This document shows positions 52,947 to 60,904 of a stretch of 64,000 nt of DNA, piece by piece. The notes under the pieces were generated by a model. It was not told the origin of the DNA. It saw only the letters and a program-made list of their open reading frames with translations, and did no database searches. The position numbers and the translations under genes are program-made. Within the stretch, counting starts at the first letter, position 1, and every line of letters starts with the position of its first letter. This DNA comes from an uncultured Phascolarctobacterium sp. (lineage in GTDB: Bacteria > Bacillota > Negativicutes > Acidaminococcales > Acidaminococcaceae): assembly GCF_900770955.1 (NCBI RefSeq), contig NZ_CAAGLX010000010.1:23938-87937 (forward strand), given 5' to 3'.

Positions 52947-53852
52947 TTATTTTTTGTAGCTGTCAACAGCACCCTTAACAGCGACCTTCATTTCATCCAT
53001 TTTGGCAAAACGGCGACGGTGCTGCGCTCTCTTGGACGGCTTTAGCTCCTCCATGGATTTGCGGTGTTCCGCTGTCGGCATAATGTAGAAGCGGCGGTCG
53101 GAGCAGATAACACCCTCGCACTCCTGCCAGAAGGCGCCGAAATCAGTCTTCAGCTTACGGTCTACACGTACATGATTCATGGCGTAATAACCGTCATTAG
53201 TAACCGCGAAAATATTTTCAACACCTATGGCTCTTGCAAAGCAGCGCAGACCATAAAACATCAGGTTTTTGGTACGATAGCCAAAGAATGCCTTCGTCAT
53301 ACCCTTAATCAGCTCGCTGCCGTTCTGCGGTCCCTGCAGCGCACCGATATAAATAACGTTCTTGCCGTCTGCTTTATTTTTTGCCAGCCAGAACATTATC
53401 TGATACAAAGGCTCGCCTTCATAAAATAAAGCCAGAGACATGCAGCCCTCCTTGCGTTGGCCGGCATGAAACCACAGCTGCAGCGTCAGCGGTCTGTCAT
53501 CGTAGGAATCTTCCCACAGCTGCACCATTTCTCCCTTGCTGTATAATTTATCCATCAGCTCCGGCTTGAACAGCTCTTCCATAATCAGCAGGTGATTTTG
53601 CACCAGCTCTGCACGTTCATCCCAGGTTGAGCCTTTATAAAAGAACGCTCTTGTAGTCTGTTCCAAAAGTGCAGGACATCCCTGCAGCCATGCCTGACGA
53701 TTGCTGTTCGCAGCAAAAAAATTCAGCAAACTGTCAATAGAAGTGCTATGCATTGCGCAACGCGCGCGGAAAACGACATAGCGCTTCATTTCCTTCAAAA
53801 TATGTGTCTGATATAAGCTTTTACCAACATATTCTAAAATATTCTTGTCCAT
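52947..53852 (-). CDS. VirK/YbjX-family protein (DUF535)
   Basis: A 301-residue DUF535 protein. Family marks include FRARCAMHST near 30, MSLALFYEGEPLYQIMF near 137, GALQGPQNG near 171, YGLRCFARAIGVENIFAVTNDG near 202 and HVRVDRKLKTDF near 229. VirK/YbjX proteins affect envelope or lipid A remodelling in enterobacteria by an unknown mechanism. Here the role is inferred only. Single gene. Confidence 0.85.
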   Translation of the reverse strand: MDKNILEYVGKSLYQTHILKEMKRYVVFRARCAMHSTSIDSLLNFFAANSNRQAWLQGCPALLEQTTRAFFYKGSTWDERAELVQNHLLIMEELFKPELMDKLYSKGEMVQLWEDSYDDRPLTLQLWFHAGQRKEGCMSLALFYEGEPLYQIMFWLAKNKADGKNVIYIGALQGPQNGSELIKGMTKAFFGYRTKNLMFYGLRCFARAIGVENIFAVTNDGYYAMNHVRVDRKLKTDFGAFWQECEGVICSDRRFYIMPTAEHRKSMEELKPSKRAQHRRRFAKMDEMKVAVKGAVDSYKK

Positions 53853-53922
53853 CAGTTACCTCTAGAAATATTATAATTACCTATATTATAGCATAGTTCA
53901 GAATGATAAGCATCAAGCATTC

Positions 53923-53951
53923 TTACTAAAAATATGTTTATGTGTTAAAAT
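53923..53951 (+). promoter_or_regulatory. Promoter of type I toxin unit 1
   Basis: TTACTA and TAAAAT are spaced by 17 bases, at the same position relative to the GACAACCGTGTTGC start as in unit 2 at 60.4 kb. Confidence 0.55.
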
Positions 53952-53966
53952 CTGTATGACAACCGT

Positions 53967-54080
53967 GTTGCGGGCGCATCCAAGAAGCAAGTCCGCAGGA
54001 CGATGCTGATTGGCATATGCGCGCCATGTGATAGCACCCCGAGAGGCGTAGCCGATTGGTTTGGTGCGAACCACTACAGG
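53967..54080 (+). repeat. Structured RNA-like inserted element, copy A
   Basis: About 114 bases that interrupt the 5' leader of toxin unit 1; unit 2 lacks them and joins GTTGC to AGGG. It begins GTTGCGGGCGCAT, has a GTCC/GGAC hairpin, a long GGCGCAT/ATGCGC pairing and a GCACC/GGTGC helix. A second copy lies at 60778. Compensatory changes between copies support RNA structure. The family is not recognised. Confidence 0.7.
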
Positions 54081-54121
54081 TTGGTGTTGCCTTCATTCAA
54101 TCAAGAATGGAGGTGATGTCT

Positions 54122-54208
54122 ATGGTATATTTTACATTCCAGGATCTTATGATTTTCGGTATGTTTATACTGGCATTACTGACGTTCATTTTTAAGAACA
54201 GAAAGTAA
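54122..54208 (+). CDS. Holin-like type I toxin peptide, unit 1
   Basis: A 28-residue peptide, MVYFTFQDLMIFGMFILALL followed by a charged end (KNRK): one membrane helix, as in holin-like type I toxins. GGAGGTGATG lies before the ATG at 54122; ATG 54116 (MSMV) is a less likely start. The mRNA ends at a terminator shared with a convergent antisense RNA. Unit 2 encodes nearly the same peptide. Toxicity is inferred from the family. Confidence 0.78.
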   Translation: MVYFTFQDLMIFGMFILALLTFIFKNRK

Positions 54209-54219
54209 ATTGCGCATAG

Positions 54220-54310
54220 AAAAACCGCCTCTGTAATTTACCAGATTCCGAGGCGGCTTTTCAAGTCAAATCAACTGGCAACCCACCTTATGGGCGGTTG
54301 TCTTTTTCTA
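54220..54310 (-). ncRNA. Antisense antitoxin RNA, unit 1
   Basis: The minus strand has TTGAAA and TATATT spaced by 17 bases (54316-54344), then a start near 54310, the hairpin AACCGCCCATAAGGTGGGTT, and a terminator CCGCCTC/GAGGCGG followed by TTTTTC. The RNA meets the toxin mRNA tail-to-tail and also carries a sequence related to its 5' leader, so it can pair at both ends. This is the usual layout of type I systems. Confidence 0.65.
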
Positions 54311-54352
54311 TATTTAATATATCATATTCATACTATTTTTTCAAGCAATGAC

Positions 54353-55654
54353 TTAGTGCTTTCTCATATGCTCTTCCAGATACTGGCCGACAATTTTAAC
54401 TGCACAGTAATCGCCGCACATGGAGCAAGCCTCATCATCGGATTTGTTCTTGCGGCATCGATATTCCTTAGCCTTTACCGGATCGATAGCCAAATCAAGC
54501 TGAGTCGGCCAATCAAGAGCCTTGCGTGCTCTTGCCATCTTCAGATCCCATTCCCATGCCTGCTTGTTGCCGTTAGCCAAATCTGCGGCATGAGCAGCAA
54601 TACGGGTAGCAATAACGCCCTCGCGTACATCATTTAAATCAGGCAGGCCCAAATGCTCTGCCGGAGTTACATAGCACAGGAAGTTAGCACCGCTTACTGC
54701 AGCAAGAGTACCGCCGATAGCGCTGGTAATATGGTCATAGCCGGGAGCAACGTCGGTTACGAGAGGTCCGAGCACATAGAACGGTGCACCGTGGCACAGA
54801 CGCTTTTGCAGCTGCATGTTGGCAGCAATCTGATTGTAGGGCACGTGGCCGGGGCCTTCTACCATAACCTGTACGCCCTTGTCCCAAGCGCGCTGCGTCA
54901 ATTCGCCCAGGTTCAGCAGCTCCTGAATCTGCGCTCTGTCGGTAGCGTCAGCGATGCAGCCGGGACGCAGACCATCGCCAAGGCTGATGGTTACGTCATA
55001 TTCGGCACAGATATCAAGAATTTCATCATAGTATTCATACAGCGGGTTTTCTGCGTCATTGTGCAGCATCCAGCCGGTAATAAAGCTGCCGCCGCGGCTG
55101 ACAACGTCCATCTCACGGCCTTCGTCGATGAGTGCTTTCAGCACATTTTTGTTGATGCCGCAATGAATGGTCATAAAGTCGGCACCGTCTGCAGCCTGCT
55201 GACGGATAACATCGAAAATATCTTCTTTAGTCATTTCCACCACTGCGCCACGCTTCTTAATGGTTTCTACAGTTACCTGATACATCGGCACAGTGCCAAC
55301 CATTACGGTAGAAGCGGCAATAATTGCCTGACGGGAGGCACTGATATTGTTGCCGGTAGAAAGGTCCATAACAGAATCCGCACCTGCATCAATTGCTGCC
55401 TGCAGCTTTGCCAGTTCCGGTTCAGGATCAGGATAGCTGCTGGAGGTGCCGATATTAGCGTTAACCTTTACAGTAAGACCAGTGCCTACGCCGCGCGGAA
55501 TAATATTTTTATGATTGATGTTGCAGGGGATTGCAATGCTACCGTTTGCTACGCCTTCGCGAACAAATTCTGCAGTTACATGCTCCTGCTCTGCGACGAT
55601 TTTCATTGCTTCGGTAATCACGCCCTGGCGTGCTAATTGCATTTGTGTTGCCAT
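54353..55654 (-). CDS. thiC: Phosphomethylpyrimidine synthase
   Basis: A 433-residue radical-SAM enzyme that turns aminoimidazole ribotide into hydroxymethylpyrimidine phosphate for thiamine. The family is clear: PGVGTGLTVKVNANIGTSSS-like region near 54-73, MTIHCGINKNV near 160, DGLRPGCIADA near 225, VEGPGHVPYNQI near 266, and the C-terminal cluster motif CSMCGDYC near 412. It lies alone behind a TPP riboswitch. Confidence 0.96.
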   Translation of the reverse strand: MATQMQLARQGVITEAMKIVAEQEHVTAEFVREGVANGSIAIPCNINHKNIIPRGVGTGLTVKVNANIGTSSSYPDPEPELAKLQAAIDAGADSVMDLSTGNNISASRQAIIAASTVMVGTVPMYQVTVETIKKRGAVVEMTKEDIFDVIRQQAADGADFMTIHCGINKNVLKALIDEGREMDVVSRGGSFITGWMLHNDAENPLYEYYDEILDICAEYDVTISLGDGLRPGCIADATDRAQIQELLNLGELTQRAWDKGVQVMVEGPGHVPYNQIAANMQLQKRLCHGAPFYVLGPLVTDVAPGYDHITSAIGGTLAAVSGANFLCYVTPAEHLGLPDLNDVREGVIATRIAAHAADLANGNKQAWEWDLKMARARKALDWPTQLDLAIDPVKAKEYRCRKNKSDDEACSMCGDYCAVKIVGQYLEEHMRKH

Positions 55655-55674
55655 AATTTTTCCTCCTTATAATT

Positions 55675-55703
55675 AAAAGACCGCCTTCCTCTCGGAAAGC
55701 GGT
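55675..55703 (-). terminator. Riboswitch-controlled terminator before thiC
   Basis: Minus strand: ACCGCTTTCC and GGAAGGCGGT pair across a short loop and are followed by CTTTT, between the TPP aptamer and the thiC ribosome site. Confidence 0.7.
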
Positions 55704-55729
55704 TTAATTATCTTTTTACAGATTTCTGC

Positions 55730-55817
55730 TCGCTTTCCTACGCTGGTTTTAACCAGATTCAGGTTCAAAGGGTCGGACATCAAGTCCTCTCAGCAAATTG
55801 CGCCCCTAGCGGTTGCG
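55730..55817 (-). promoter_or_regulatory. TPP riboswitch (THI element) controlling thiC
   Basis: The minus strand reads CTAGGGGCGC, CTGAGA, GACCCTTTGAACCTGA and CCAGCGTAGGAAAGC in the order of the TPP aptamer. Thiamine pyrophosphate binding should favour the terminator just downstream and shut off thiC. Confidence 0.95.
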
Positions 55818-55917
55818 TTATTTTGTTTATATGCTTACTTTAACATGAACAGCTAAAATACGCAAGTTAAATATGCATAACTTGCAAAAAAAACTAGCAC
55901 TATGCTATACTATAAAT

Positions 55918-56010
55918 GAAAAGTGACAACTGCCCTCAAGGTGGGTTGCCCGCTAGGAAACAGAAAAGCTGCCCTTACCGGTCAAAGTATTGGGGCAACT
56001 TTTCTGTAAC
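55918..56010 (+). ncRNA. Candidate small RNA related to the type I antitoxin RNAs
   Basis: TTGCAA and TATACT lie 18 bases apart (55882-55911). The transcript would begin GTGACAACTGCCCTCAAGGTG, closely like the antitoxin start GACAACCGCCCACAAGGTGGG. A second hairpin ACAGAAAAG ... CTTTTCTGT with an inner TGCCC/GGGCA closes it, but no T-run follows. No toxin peptide is seen nearby. Confidence 0.4.
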
Positions 56011-56066
56011 CTACGTTACAAATCCGCCGAAAAAAATGTATACATAAAAAATCTTTACAAAAACAC

Positions 56067-56094
56067 TTGACTCTAAAAACAGGAGTGCTATAAT
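56067..56094 (+). promoter_or_regulatory. Promoter of the serC T-box transcript
   Basis: TTGACT and TATAAT lie 16 bases apart with a TGC extended -10; start near 56101. Confidence 0.75.
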
Positions 56095-56100
56095 CATCTA

Positions 56101-56415
56101 CAAATCACATTACGCAACGCAATGATGGAGAAGCAATGTGCAGGTCTTTTCAGAAAGCTGGCGGTTGATGCAAGGCAGCAACGAAGCACACTAGTTCCGC
56201 TCCGAAGCGGCAAATGACGAATTTGACGGGTACGCCCGATACAGCGTTCAAAGTTGGCCATAGGCAAATTGGGTGGCACCGCGAGCAGTCCTCGTCCCAA
56301 GATAGGGATGATGGGCTTATTTTTTTTAGGTGAAGCAATTAGGCAATGGCAATTTGGGTGGTACCGCGAGATAAAGGCAAGCTCGTCCCAAAGGGATGTG
56401 CTTGCCTTATTTATT
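56101..56415 (+). promoter_or_regulatory. T-box leader before serC with two antiterminator/terminator units
   Basis: A stem-I-like region (about 56101-56250) is followed by two T-box cores: GGGTGGCACCGCG (56272-56284) with a terminator ending in eight T (56288-56328), and GGGTGGTACCGCG (56355-56368) with terminator GGCAAGCTCGTCCC/GGGATGTGCTTGCC (56376-56406). Only one stem I is evident. Serine-tRNA sensing is inferred from the target gene; I could not fix the specifier. Confidence 0.85.
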
Positions 56416-56437
56416 TTCAGGAAGAAGGAAAGAATAC

Positions 56438-57511
56438 ATGAAAAGAGCATATAACTTCAACGCTGGTCCTTCCGCTATGCCGCTCGAGGTATTGCTGGAA
56501 GCACAGGAGGAATTCTTAAACTACAAAAACACCGGCATGAGCATCATCGAAATGAGCCATCGCAGCAATGAATACGCTGCCCTGCACGCAGAAACAAAAC
56601 AGCTGCTGCGTGAGCTGATGGAAATTCCCGAGGATTACGAGATTATGTTTATCCAAGGCGGCGGCAGCACCCAGTTCTTGATGACAGCTGCTAATTTCCA
56701 CACTAAAAAATATGCCGCTTATGTCAACACCGGCGTCTGGGCCAAAAAGGCTATGGCGGAAGGAAAATTCTACGGCGAAGTTTATGAAGCCGCTACCAGC
56801 GCCGACAAACACCACAGCTACATTCCGCAGGAATTCACGCTCCGCCCCGATACTGCTTATGTACACCTTACTGCCAACAACACGATTTACGGCACCGAAT
56901 ACAAGGAATTCCCTAAGTTTGACGTTCCCGTTATCTGCGATATGTCCAGCGACATTCTTTCGCGCAAGGTGAACGTCAAGGATTTTGATCTTATCTACGC
57001 AGGAGCGCAAAAGAATCTTGGTCCTGCCGGCGTAGTCATCGTCATTGCCAAGAAAAGCTTTTTGGCAACAGCGCGCGAGGACCTGCCTACAATGCTGAAA
57101 TACAGCACCTTTGCCAATAACGATTCTTTGTACAATACACCGCCTGTCTTTGCCATTTATATGGTGAACAAAACTCTGCACTGGATTAAAAAGCAGGGTG
57201 GCGTAAACGCTATTGCCAAGAACAATGTAGCGAAGGCTAAGCTCATTTATGACGTTATCGACAACAGCAACGGCTTTTACAAGGGTCACGCTGCTCCCGA
57301 AGCCCGCAGCAATATGAATATCACCTTCAATCTGGCTACGCCGGAAATGGAGAAGGATTTCGTTGCCAAGGGCAAGGCTGCAGGCTTCGTCGGCATCGGC
57401 GGTCACCGTCTTGTCGGCGGCTGTCGCGCCAGTGCCTATAACGCAGTTCCGCTTGAGGCCTGCAAGGCGTTAGCAGAGTTTATGGAAGAATATATGAAGG
57501 AAAACAAATAG
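56438..57511 (+). CDS. serC: Phosphoserine aminotransferase
   Basis: A 357-residue class V PLP aminotransferase, second step of serine synthesis. FNAGPSAMPLEVL near 6, MFIQGGGSTQFLM near 70, the PLP lysine in YAGAQKNLGPAG near 190 and GHRLVGGCRASAYN near 327 are typical. ATG 56438 follows AAGGAA; the reading 14 codons upstream lies in the T-box terminator and is ignored. It is read with serA downstream. Confidence 0.95.
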   Translation: MKRAYNFNAGPSAMPLEVLLEAQEEFLNYKNTGMSIIEMSHRSNEYAALHAETKQLLRELMEIPEDYEIMFIQGGGSTQFLMTAANFHTKKYAAYVNTGVWAKKAMAEGKFYGEVYEAATSADKHHSYIPQEFTLRPDTAYVHLTANNTIYGTEYKEFPKFDVPVICDMSSDILSRKVNVKDFDLIYAGAQKNLGPAGVVIVIAKKSFLATAREDLPTMLKYSTFANNDSLYNTPPVFAIYMVNKTLHWIKKQGGVNAIAKNNVAKAKLIYDVIDNSNGFYKGHAAPEARSNMNITFNLATPEMEKDFVAKGKAAGFVGIGGHRLVGGCRASAYNAVPLEACKALAEFMEEYMKENK

Positions 57512-57673
57512 TACTTGTAAACACATCCGTCACAATTAATATATTGTTCCGTTCAGAAAAAATTTTACCGTGTCTTAGGGACACAACACAAATTTTTATT
57601 CTCTACATAATATATTAATTGCTTACTTCATTCTAATAACCTAAAATTCATATAAAAAAGGAGATAAATCACC

Positions 57674-59260
57674 ATGAAAATTTTTGTCAGCAACGATATC
57701 AGCGAAAAAGGCGTAGCTCTGCTGCGTGAACACTTTGATGTAGATGTAATGCCCAACATGAAGCCGGAGGAGCTTATCAAGGTTATCAACAATTACGATG
57801 GCCTGGTAACCCGCAGCATGACCAAAGTAACCAAAGAGGTTATCGAAGCCTCCACCCGTCTGAAGGTTATCGGCCGCGCCGGCGTTGGCGTTGATAACAT
57901 CGATATCCCCGCCGCAACCGCTAAAGGCATCGTCGTACTCAACACTCCTGAAGGCAACACCATGGCAGCAACCGAGCACACCGTTGCTATGATGATGGCT
58001 ATGACACGCCACATTCCGCAGGCTCACCAATCCATTCAGGAAGGCAAATGGGACCGCAAATCCTTCGACGGCATTCAGGTACAGGGCAAAACCTTAGGTA
58101 TTATCGGCGTAGGCCGTATCGGCAGCCGCGTTGCCAAACGTATGCAGGCTATGGAAATGACCACCATTGGTTATGACCCGTATATTACCGAAGAACGCGC
58201 GCATCAGGTTGGCGTTGAACTGGTTGATTTTGACACCCTGCTGGCTAAATCCGATTACATCACCATTCACACTCCGCTCAGCAAGGAAACAGAAAAGATG
58301 CTGAATGCAGATGCTATTGCTAAAATGAAGGACGGCGTACGCATCGTTAACTGCGCCCGCGGCGGCTGCATGGATCCCGAAGCTATTGCTGAAGGCGTAA
58401 AATCCGGTAAGATTGCCGGCGCCGCTATCGACGTTTATCCGACTGAACCGCTTACCAAAGAAAATAACCCATTCCTTGGCCTGTTCAACGTTGTACAAAC
58501 TCCGCACCTCGGTGCTTCTACCATTGAAGCGCAAATCGGTGTAGCTGTTGATGTTGCTTACGGCGTAATTGATGCTCTCGAAGGCCGTCCTGTTATGACC
58601 GCCGTTAACATGGCTCCCATTCCGAAAAGCGTGGCAACAGTTATCCAACCGTACTTTAAGCTGGCAGAGCGCATGGGTACTGTAGGCATCTATCTGGCAG
58701 ACGGTCCGATTAAGAGCGTGGAAGTAGAATACACCGGCGCACTTGCCGAAACCGAAACCCAGGCACTCACTACCGCCTTCCTCAAAGGCCTGCTGAACCC
58801 GATTCTGCAGGAAAGCGTTAACTTCGTCAATGCTCCCGGCATTGCTAAAAAACGTAACCTGGAGGTTAAAGAGGTTAAGGCCAACAAGCCCGGTTACTTC
58901 ACTACTGCTATCAATGTAAAAATTGCTACTGCCAAGGGTGCACATAAAATTGAAGGCACTTTGTTCGACGGCAAGCAACCTAAGATTGTACAAATTGACC
59001 AATACCATGTTGACTTCAATCCCGAAGGCTACCTGCTGTTGGCACCGCACGTCAACAAGCCTAATATGATTGGTCAGATGGCAACTATTTTGGGCAGCGC
59101 CGGCATCAACATCAACGGCATGCAGGTTGGCAGCACTCCTAAATCCGACACCAACATTATGGCAATTGCTGTCGGCGATGACATTCCGAACGACATCATG
59201 CTGCAGTTGCGCGGTGTTGAAGGCATTATTGACGTTAAGCTCATCAACTGCGAAGGCTAA
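57674..59260 (+). CDS. serA: D-3-phosphoglycerate dehydrogenase (long form with ACT domain)
   Basis: A 528-residue enzyme, first step of serine synthesis. Catalytic part: GRAGVGVDNIDIPAAT near 74, NAD loop GIIGVGRIGSRVA near 143, NCARGGCMD near 228 (Arg), TEPLTKENNPFLG with Glu near 256 and HLGASTIEA near 277 (His). An ASB domain (about 320-450) and a C-terminal ACT domain (NKPNMIGQMATILGSAGINI) follow, so serine feedback is likely. GGAG lies ten bases before ATG. Confidence 0.95.
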   Translation: MKIFVSNDISEKGVALLREHFDVDVMPNMKPEELIKVINNYDGLVTRSMTKVTKEVIEASTRLKVIGRAGVGVDNIDIPAATAKGIVVLNTPEGNTMAATEHTVAMMMAMTRHIPQAHQSIQEGKWDRKSFDGIQVQGKTLGIIGVGRIGSRVAKRMQAMEMTTIGYDPYITEERAHQVGVELVDFDTLLAKSDYITIHTPLSKETEKMLNADAIAKMKDGVRIVNCARGGCMDPEAIAEGVKSGKIAGAAIDVYPTEPLTKENNPFLGLFNVVQTPHLGASTIEAQIGVAVDVAYGVIDALEGRPVMTAVNMAPIPKSVATVIQPYFKLAERMGTVGIYLADGPIKSVEVEYTGALAETETQALTTAFLKGLLNPILQESVNFVNAPGIAKKRNLEVKEVKANKPGYFTTAINVKIATAKGAHKIEGTLFDGKQPKIVQIDQYHVDFNPEGYLLLAPHVNKPNMIGQMATILGSAGININGMQVGSTPKSDTNIMAIAVGDDIPNDIMLQLRGVEGIIDVKLINCEG

Positions 59261-59289
59261 AGCCAAATAAATTACAGCGAGGAAATTTT

Positions 59290-59928
59290 ATGAGAATAAT
59301 TTTAGTCCGACACGGCGAAACAACCTGGAATATAGAAGGCCGCTACCAAGGGCAGGAGGATACGCCGCTGAGCGAGCGCGGTCTGCGCCAAGGTCACCTG
59401 CTGGCTGAGGGCTTGCACCACATACCTATCGATGTGTGCATCTCCAGTCCGCTGCAGCGCTCCTACCAGACCTGTAAGTTTTGCGCCGATCTGCACAAGC
59501 TGCCGGTGGCCACAGATGAACGTCTGCTGGAAATCAATCACGGCAGCTGGGAAGGCGTGCTGGCACCGGAAATCGCCAAGCAATTTCCGCAGGAGTTTGC
59601 CCTGTGGCACACTCAACCGCACCTGGTGCAGATGCCTGACGGCGGCGAAAGCCTGGAGGATGTGCGCAAGCGTGCGCGCGCTGCCTTTGACGACTATGCA
59701 GAAAAATATGCCGGCAAAACAGTGCTGGTTGCTGCGCATGATGCAGTGAACAAAGCGATTATCTGTGATTTGCTTGGCCTTGATATGTCGCACTTCTGGC
59801 AGATTAAGCAGGATAATACCTGTATCAATGTATTAGAATATAATGAAGGTGTTTGGCGCGTAGTGCTGCTGAACTCCACCAATCATTTAGGCTTCCTGTT
59901 CAGCGGTATTGAGCAGGCCGGCCTGTAA
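59290..59928 (+). CDS. Histidine-phosphatase superfamily protein, candidate phosphoserine phosphatase
   Basis: A 212-residue dPGM-like phosphatase: LVRHGETTWNIEGR (phospho-His in RHG near 8), SSPLQRSYQT near 56, EINHGSWEG near 82, PDGGESLEDV near 116 and VAAHDAVNKA near 150 (second His). GTP-like broad phosphatases and metal-independent phosphoserine phosphatases share this fold. Its place 29 bases after serA suggests it completes serine synthesis, but the substrate is inferred. A strong terminator follows. Confidence 0.82.
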   Translation: MRIILVRHGETTWNIEGRYQGQEDTPLSERGLRQGHLLAEGLHHIPIDVCISSPLQRSYQTCKFCADLHKLPVATDERLLEINHGSWEGVLAPEIAKQFPQEFALWHTQPHLVQMPDGGESLEDVRKRARAAFDDYAEKYAGKTVLVAAHDAVNKAIICDLLGLDMSHFWQIKQDNTCINVLEYNEGVWRVVLLNSTNHLGFLFSGIEQAGL

Positions 59929-59940
59929 TTTTACAAAGTA

Positions 59941-59987
59941 AAACTACCGTCCTGCGCAGCAAAAGCTGCTAGGGCGGTAGTTTTTTT
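59941..59987 (+). terminator. Terminator after the serine operon
   Basis: AAACTACCGTCCTGCGCAGC pairs with GCTGCTAGGGCGGTAGTTT around AAAA, with one or two mismatches, and is followed by seven T. Confidence 0.88.
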
Positions 59988-60006
59988 CTTTCTTGCTAAA
60001 AATATC

Positions 60007-60300
60007 CTATGCACTTTTTCTTGAATCAACACCATTTTTGTAAAGCTCCTCTGGCGCAATATCAATATCGCCATCGTTCCATACAACAATTCCATAATCG
60101 ATATATACCTGTTTAAAAAGCTCTTCATCAAGCAACGGCTTAAAGGCAGGATAATTGAGCATAGGCTTAAAATCGTAGATTTTAGCTTCACCGGTATTGA
60201 ATCTTACCCATAATTTCCAATCAGCTAAAGGTCGCACACCACATATCTTTAAAGCAGGGCATGCATCACCAGCATAAGCGATACCATCTTTAATGAACAT
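60007..60300 (-). CDS. DUF2442-domain protein
   Basis: A 97-residue protein with the DUF2442 pattern: VRPLADWKLWVRFNTGE near 23 (phi-F-x-x-G-E core), YDFKPML near 42, FKQVYIDYGIVVWNDGDIDIAPEELY near 63-88. Small proteins of this type occur near toxin-antitoxin genes and may bind nucleic acid; the role is unknown. ATG follows AGGAGA. It lies beside type I toxin unit 2, perhaps by chance. Confidence 0.8.
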   Translation of the reverse strand: MFIKDGIAYAGDACPALKICGVRPLADWKLWVRFNTGEAKIYDFKPMLNYPAFKPLLDEELFKQVYIDYGIVVWNDGDIDIAPEELYKNGVDSRKSA

Positions 60301-60375
60301 ATCAATCTCTCCTAACGTAATGGATCAATCTCATTCACAAATATTTGATAAAATTATTACTAAGTCTTTTCTTTC

Positions 60376-60404
60376 TTGCTAAAAATTTGTTTACATGATA
60401 CAAT
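60376..60404 (+). promoter_or_regulatory. Promoter of type I toxin unit 2
   Basis: TTGCTA and TACAAT are spaced by 17 bases; the mRNA would start with the GACAACCGTGTTGC leader near 60412. Confidence 0.55.
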
Positions 60405-60467
60405 AATAAGGACAACCGTGTTGCAGGGTGGCGTTGCCGAAATTCCTTTGGAATGGAGGTGATGTCT

Positions 60468-60554
60468 ATGGTATATTATACCTTCCAGGATCTTATGATT
60501 TTTGGTATGTTTATACTGGCATTGCTGACGTTCATTTTTCAGAACAGAAAGTAA
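60468..60554 (+). CDS. Holin-like type I toxin peptide, unit 2
   Basis: A 28-residue single-helix peptide, MVYYTFQDLMIFGMFILALL then a polar end (QNRK). It differs from unit 1 at two residues (Y for F, Q for K). GGAGGTGATG is identical to unit 1. The leader is uninterrupted here. A convergent antisense RNA covers its 3' end. Confidence 0.8.
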   Translation: MVYYTFQDLMIFGMFILALLTFIFQNRK

Positions 60555-60567
60555 AATGCACATAGAA

Positions 60568-60654
60568 AAACCGCCTCTGTAATTTGCCATTCACCGAGGC
60601 GGATTTTCTGACCCATTGAATCGGCAACCCACCTTGTGGGCGGTTGTCTTTCTA
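60568..60654 (-). ncRNA. Antisense antitoxin RNA, unit 2
   Basis: Minus-strand TTGCAA and TATAAT lie 16 bases apart (60660-60687). The RNA contains the AACCGCCCACAAGGTGGGTT hairpin and ends at CCGCCTC/GAGGCGG followed by TTTTTC. About 87 nt. Confidence 0.7.
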
Positions 60655-60710
60655 TTTTTATTATACCACATTCATATATTTTTGCAACACAGTAATCCAG
60701 ACACATAGAA

Positions 60711-60904
60711 AAACCGCCTCTGTAATTTGCCGTTCACTGAGGCGGATTTTCTAACACATTGAATCGCAACCCACCTTGTTGCGGGCGCATCCAAGAAGCA
60801 AGTCCGTAGGACGATGCTGATTGGTATATGCGCGCCATGCAATAGTGCCCCAAGAGGCGCAGCCGATTGGATTGGCACGAACTGCTTAGGCGGTTGTCTT
60901 TCTA
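60711..60904 (-). ncRNA. Toxin-less third antitoxin-like RNA carrying an insertion
   Basis: The unit repeats the unit 2 promoter (TTGCAA, TATAAT at 60910-60937, 16 apart), the GACAACCGCC start and the GAGGCGG terminator. No toxin peptide lies opposite. The antitoxin hairpin is split by the inserted structured element (60778-60891), so the RNA would be about 190 nt. It could be an orphan antitoxin or decoy, or a relic. Confidence 0.6.
60778..60891 (+). repeat. Structured RNA-like inserted element, copy B
   Basis: About 114 bases matching copy A at 53967 over nearly the whole length. It splits CCACCTTGT from GGCGGTTGTC, which are joined in unit 2. Where copy A has GCACC/GGTGC, copy B has GTGCC/GGCAC, two paired changes that keep the helix. 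Confidence 0.7.

Noticed and set aside
53967..54080. CRISPR repeat or tRNA-like sequence
   Set aside because: Only two distant copies, no spacers, no cloverleaf or CCA end.
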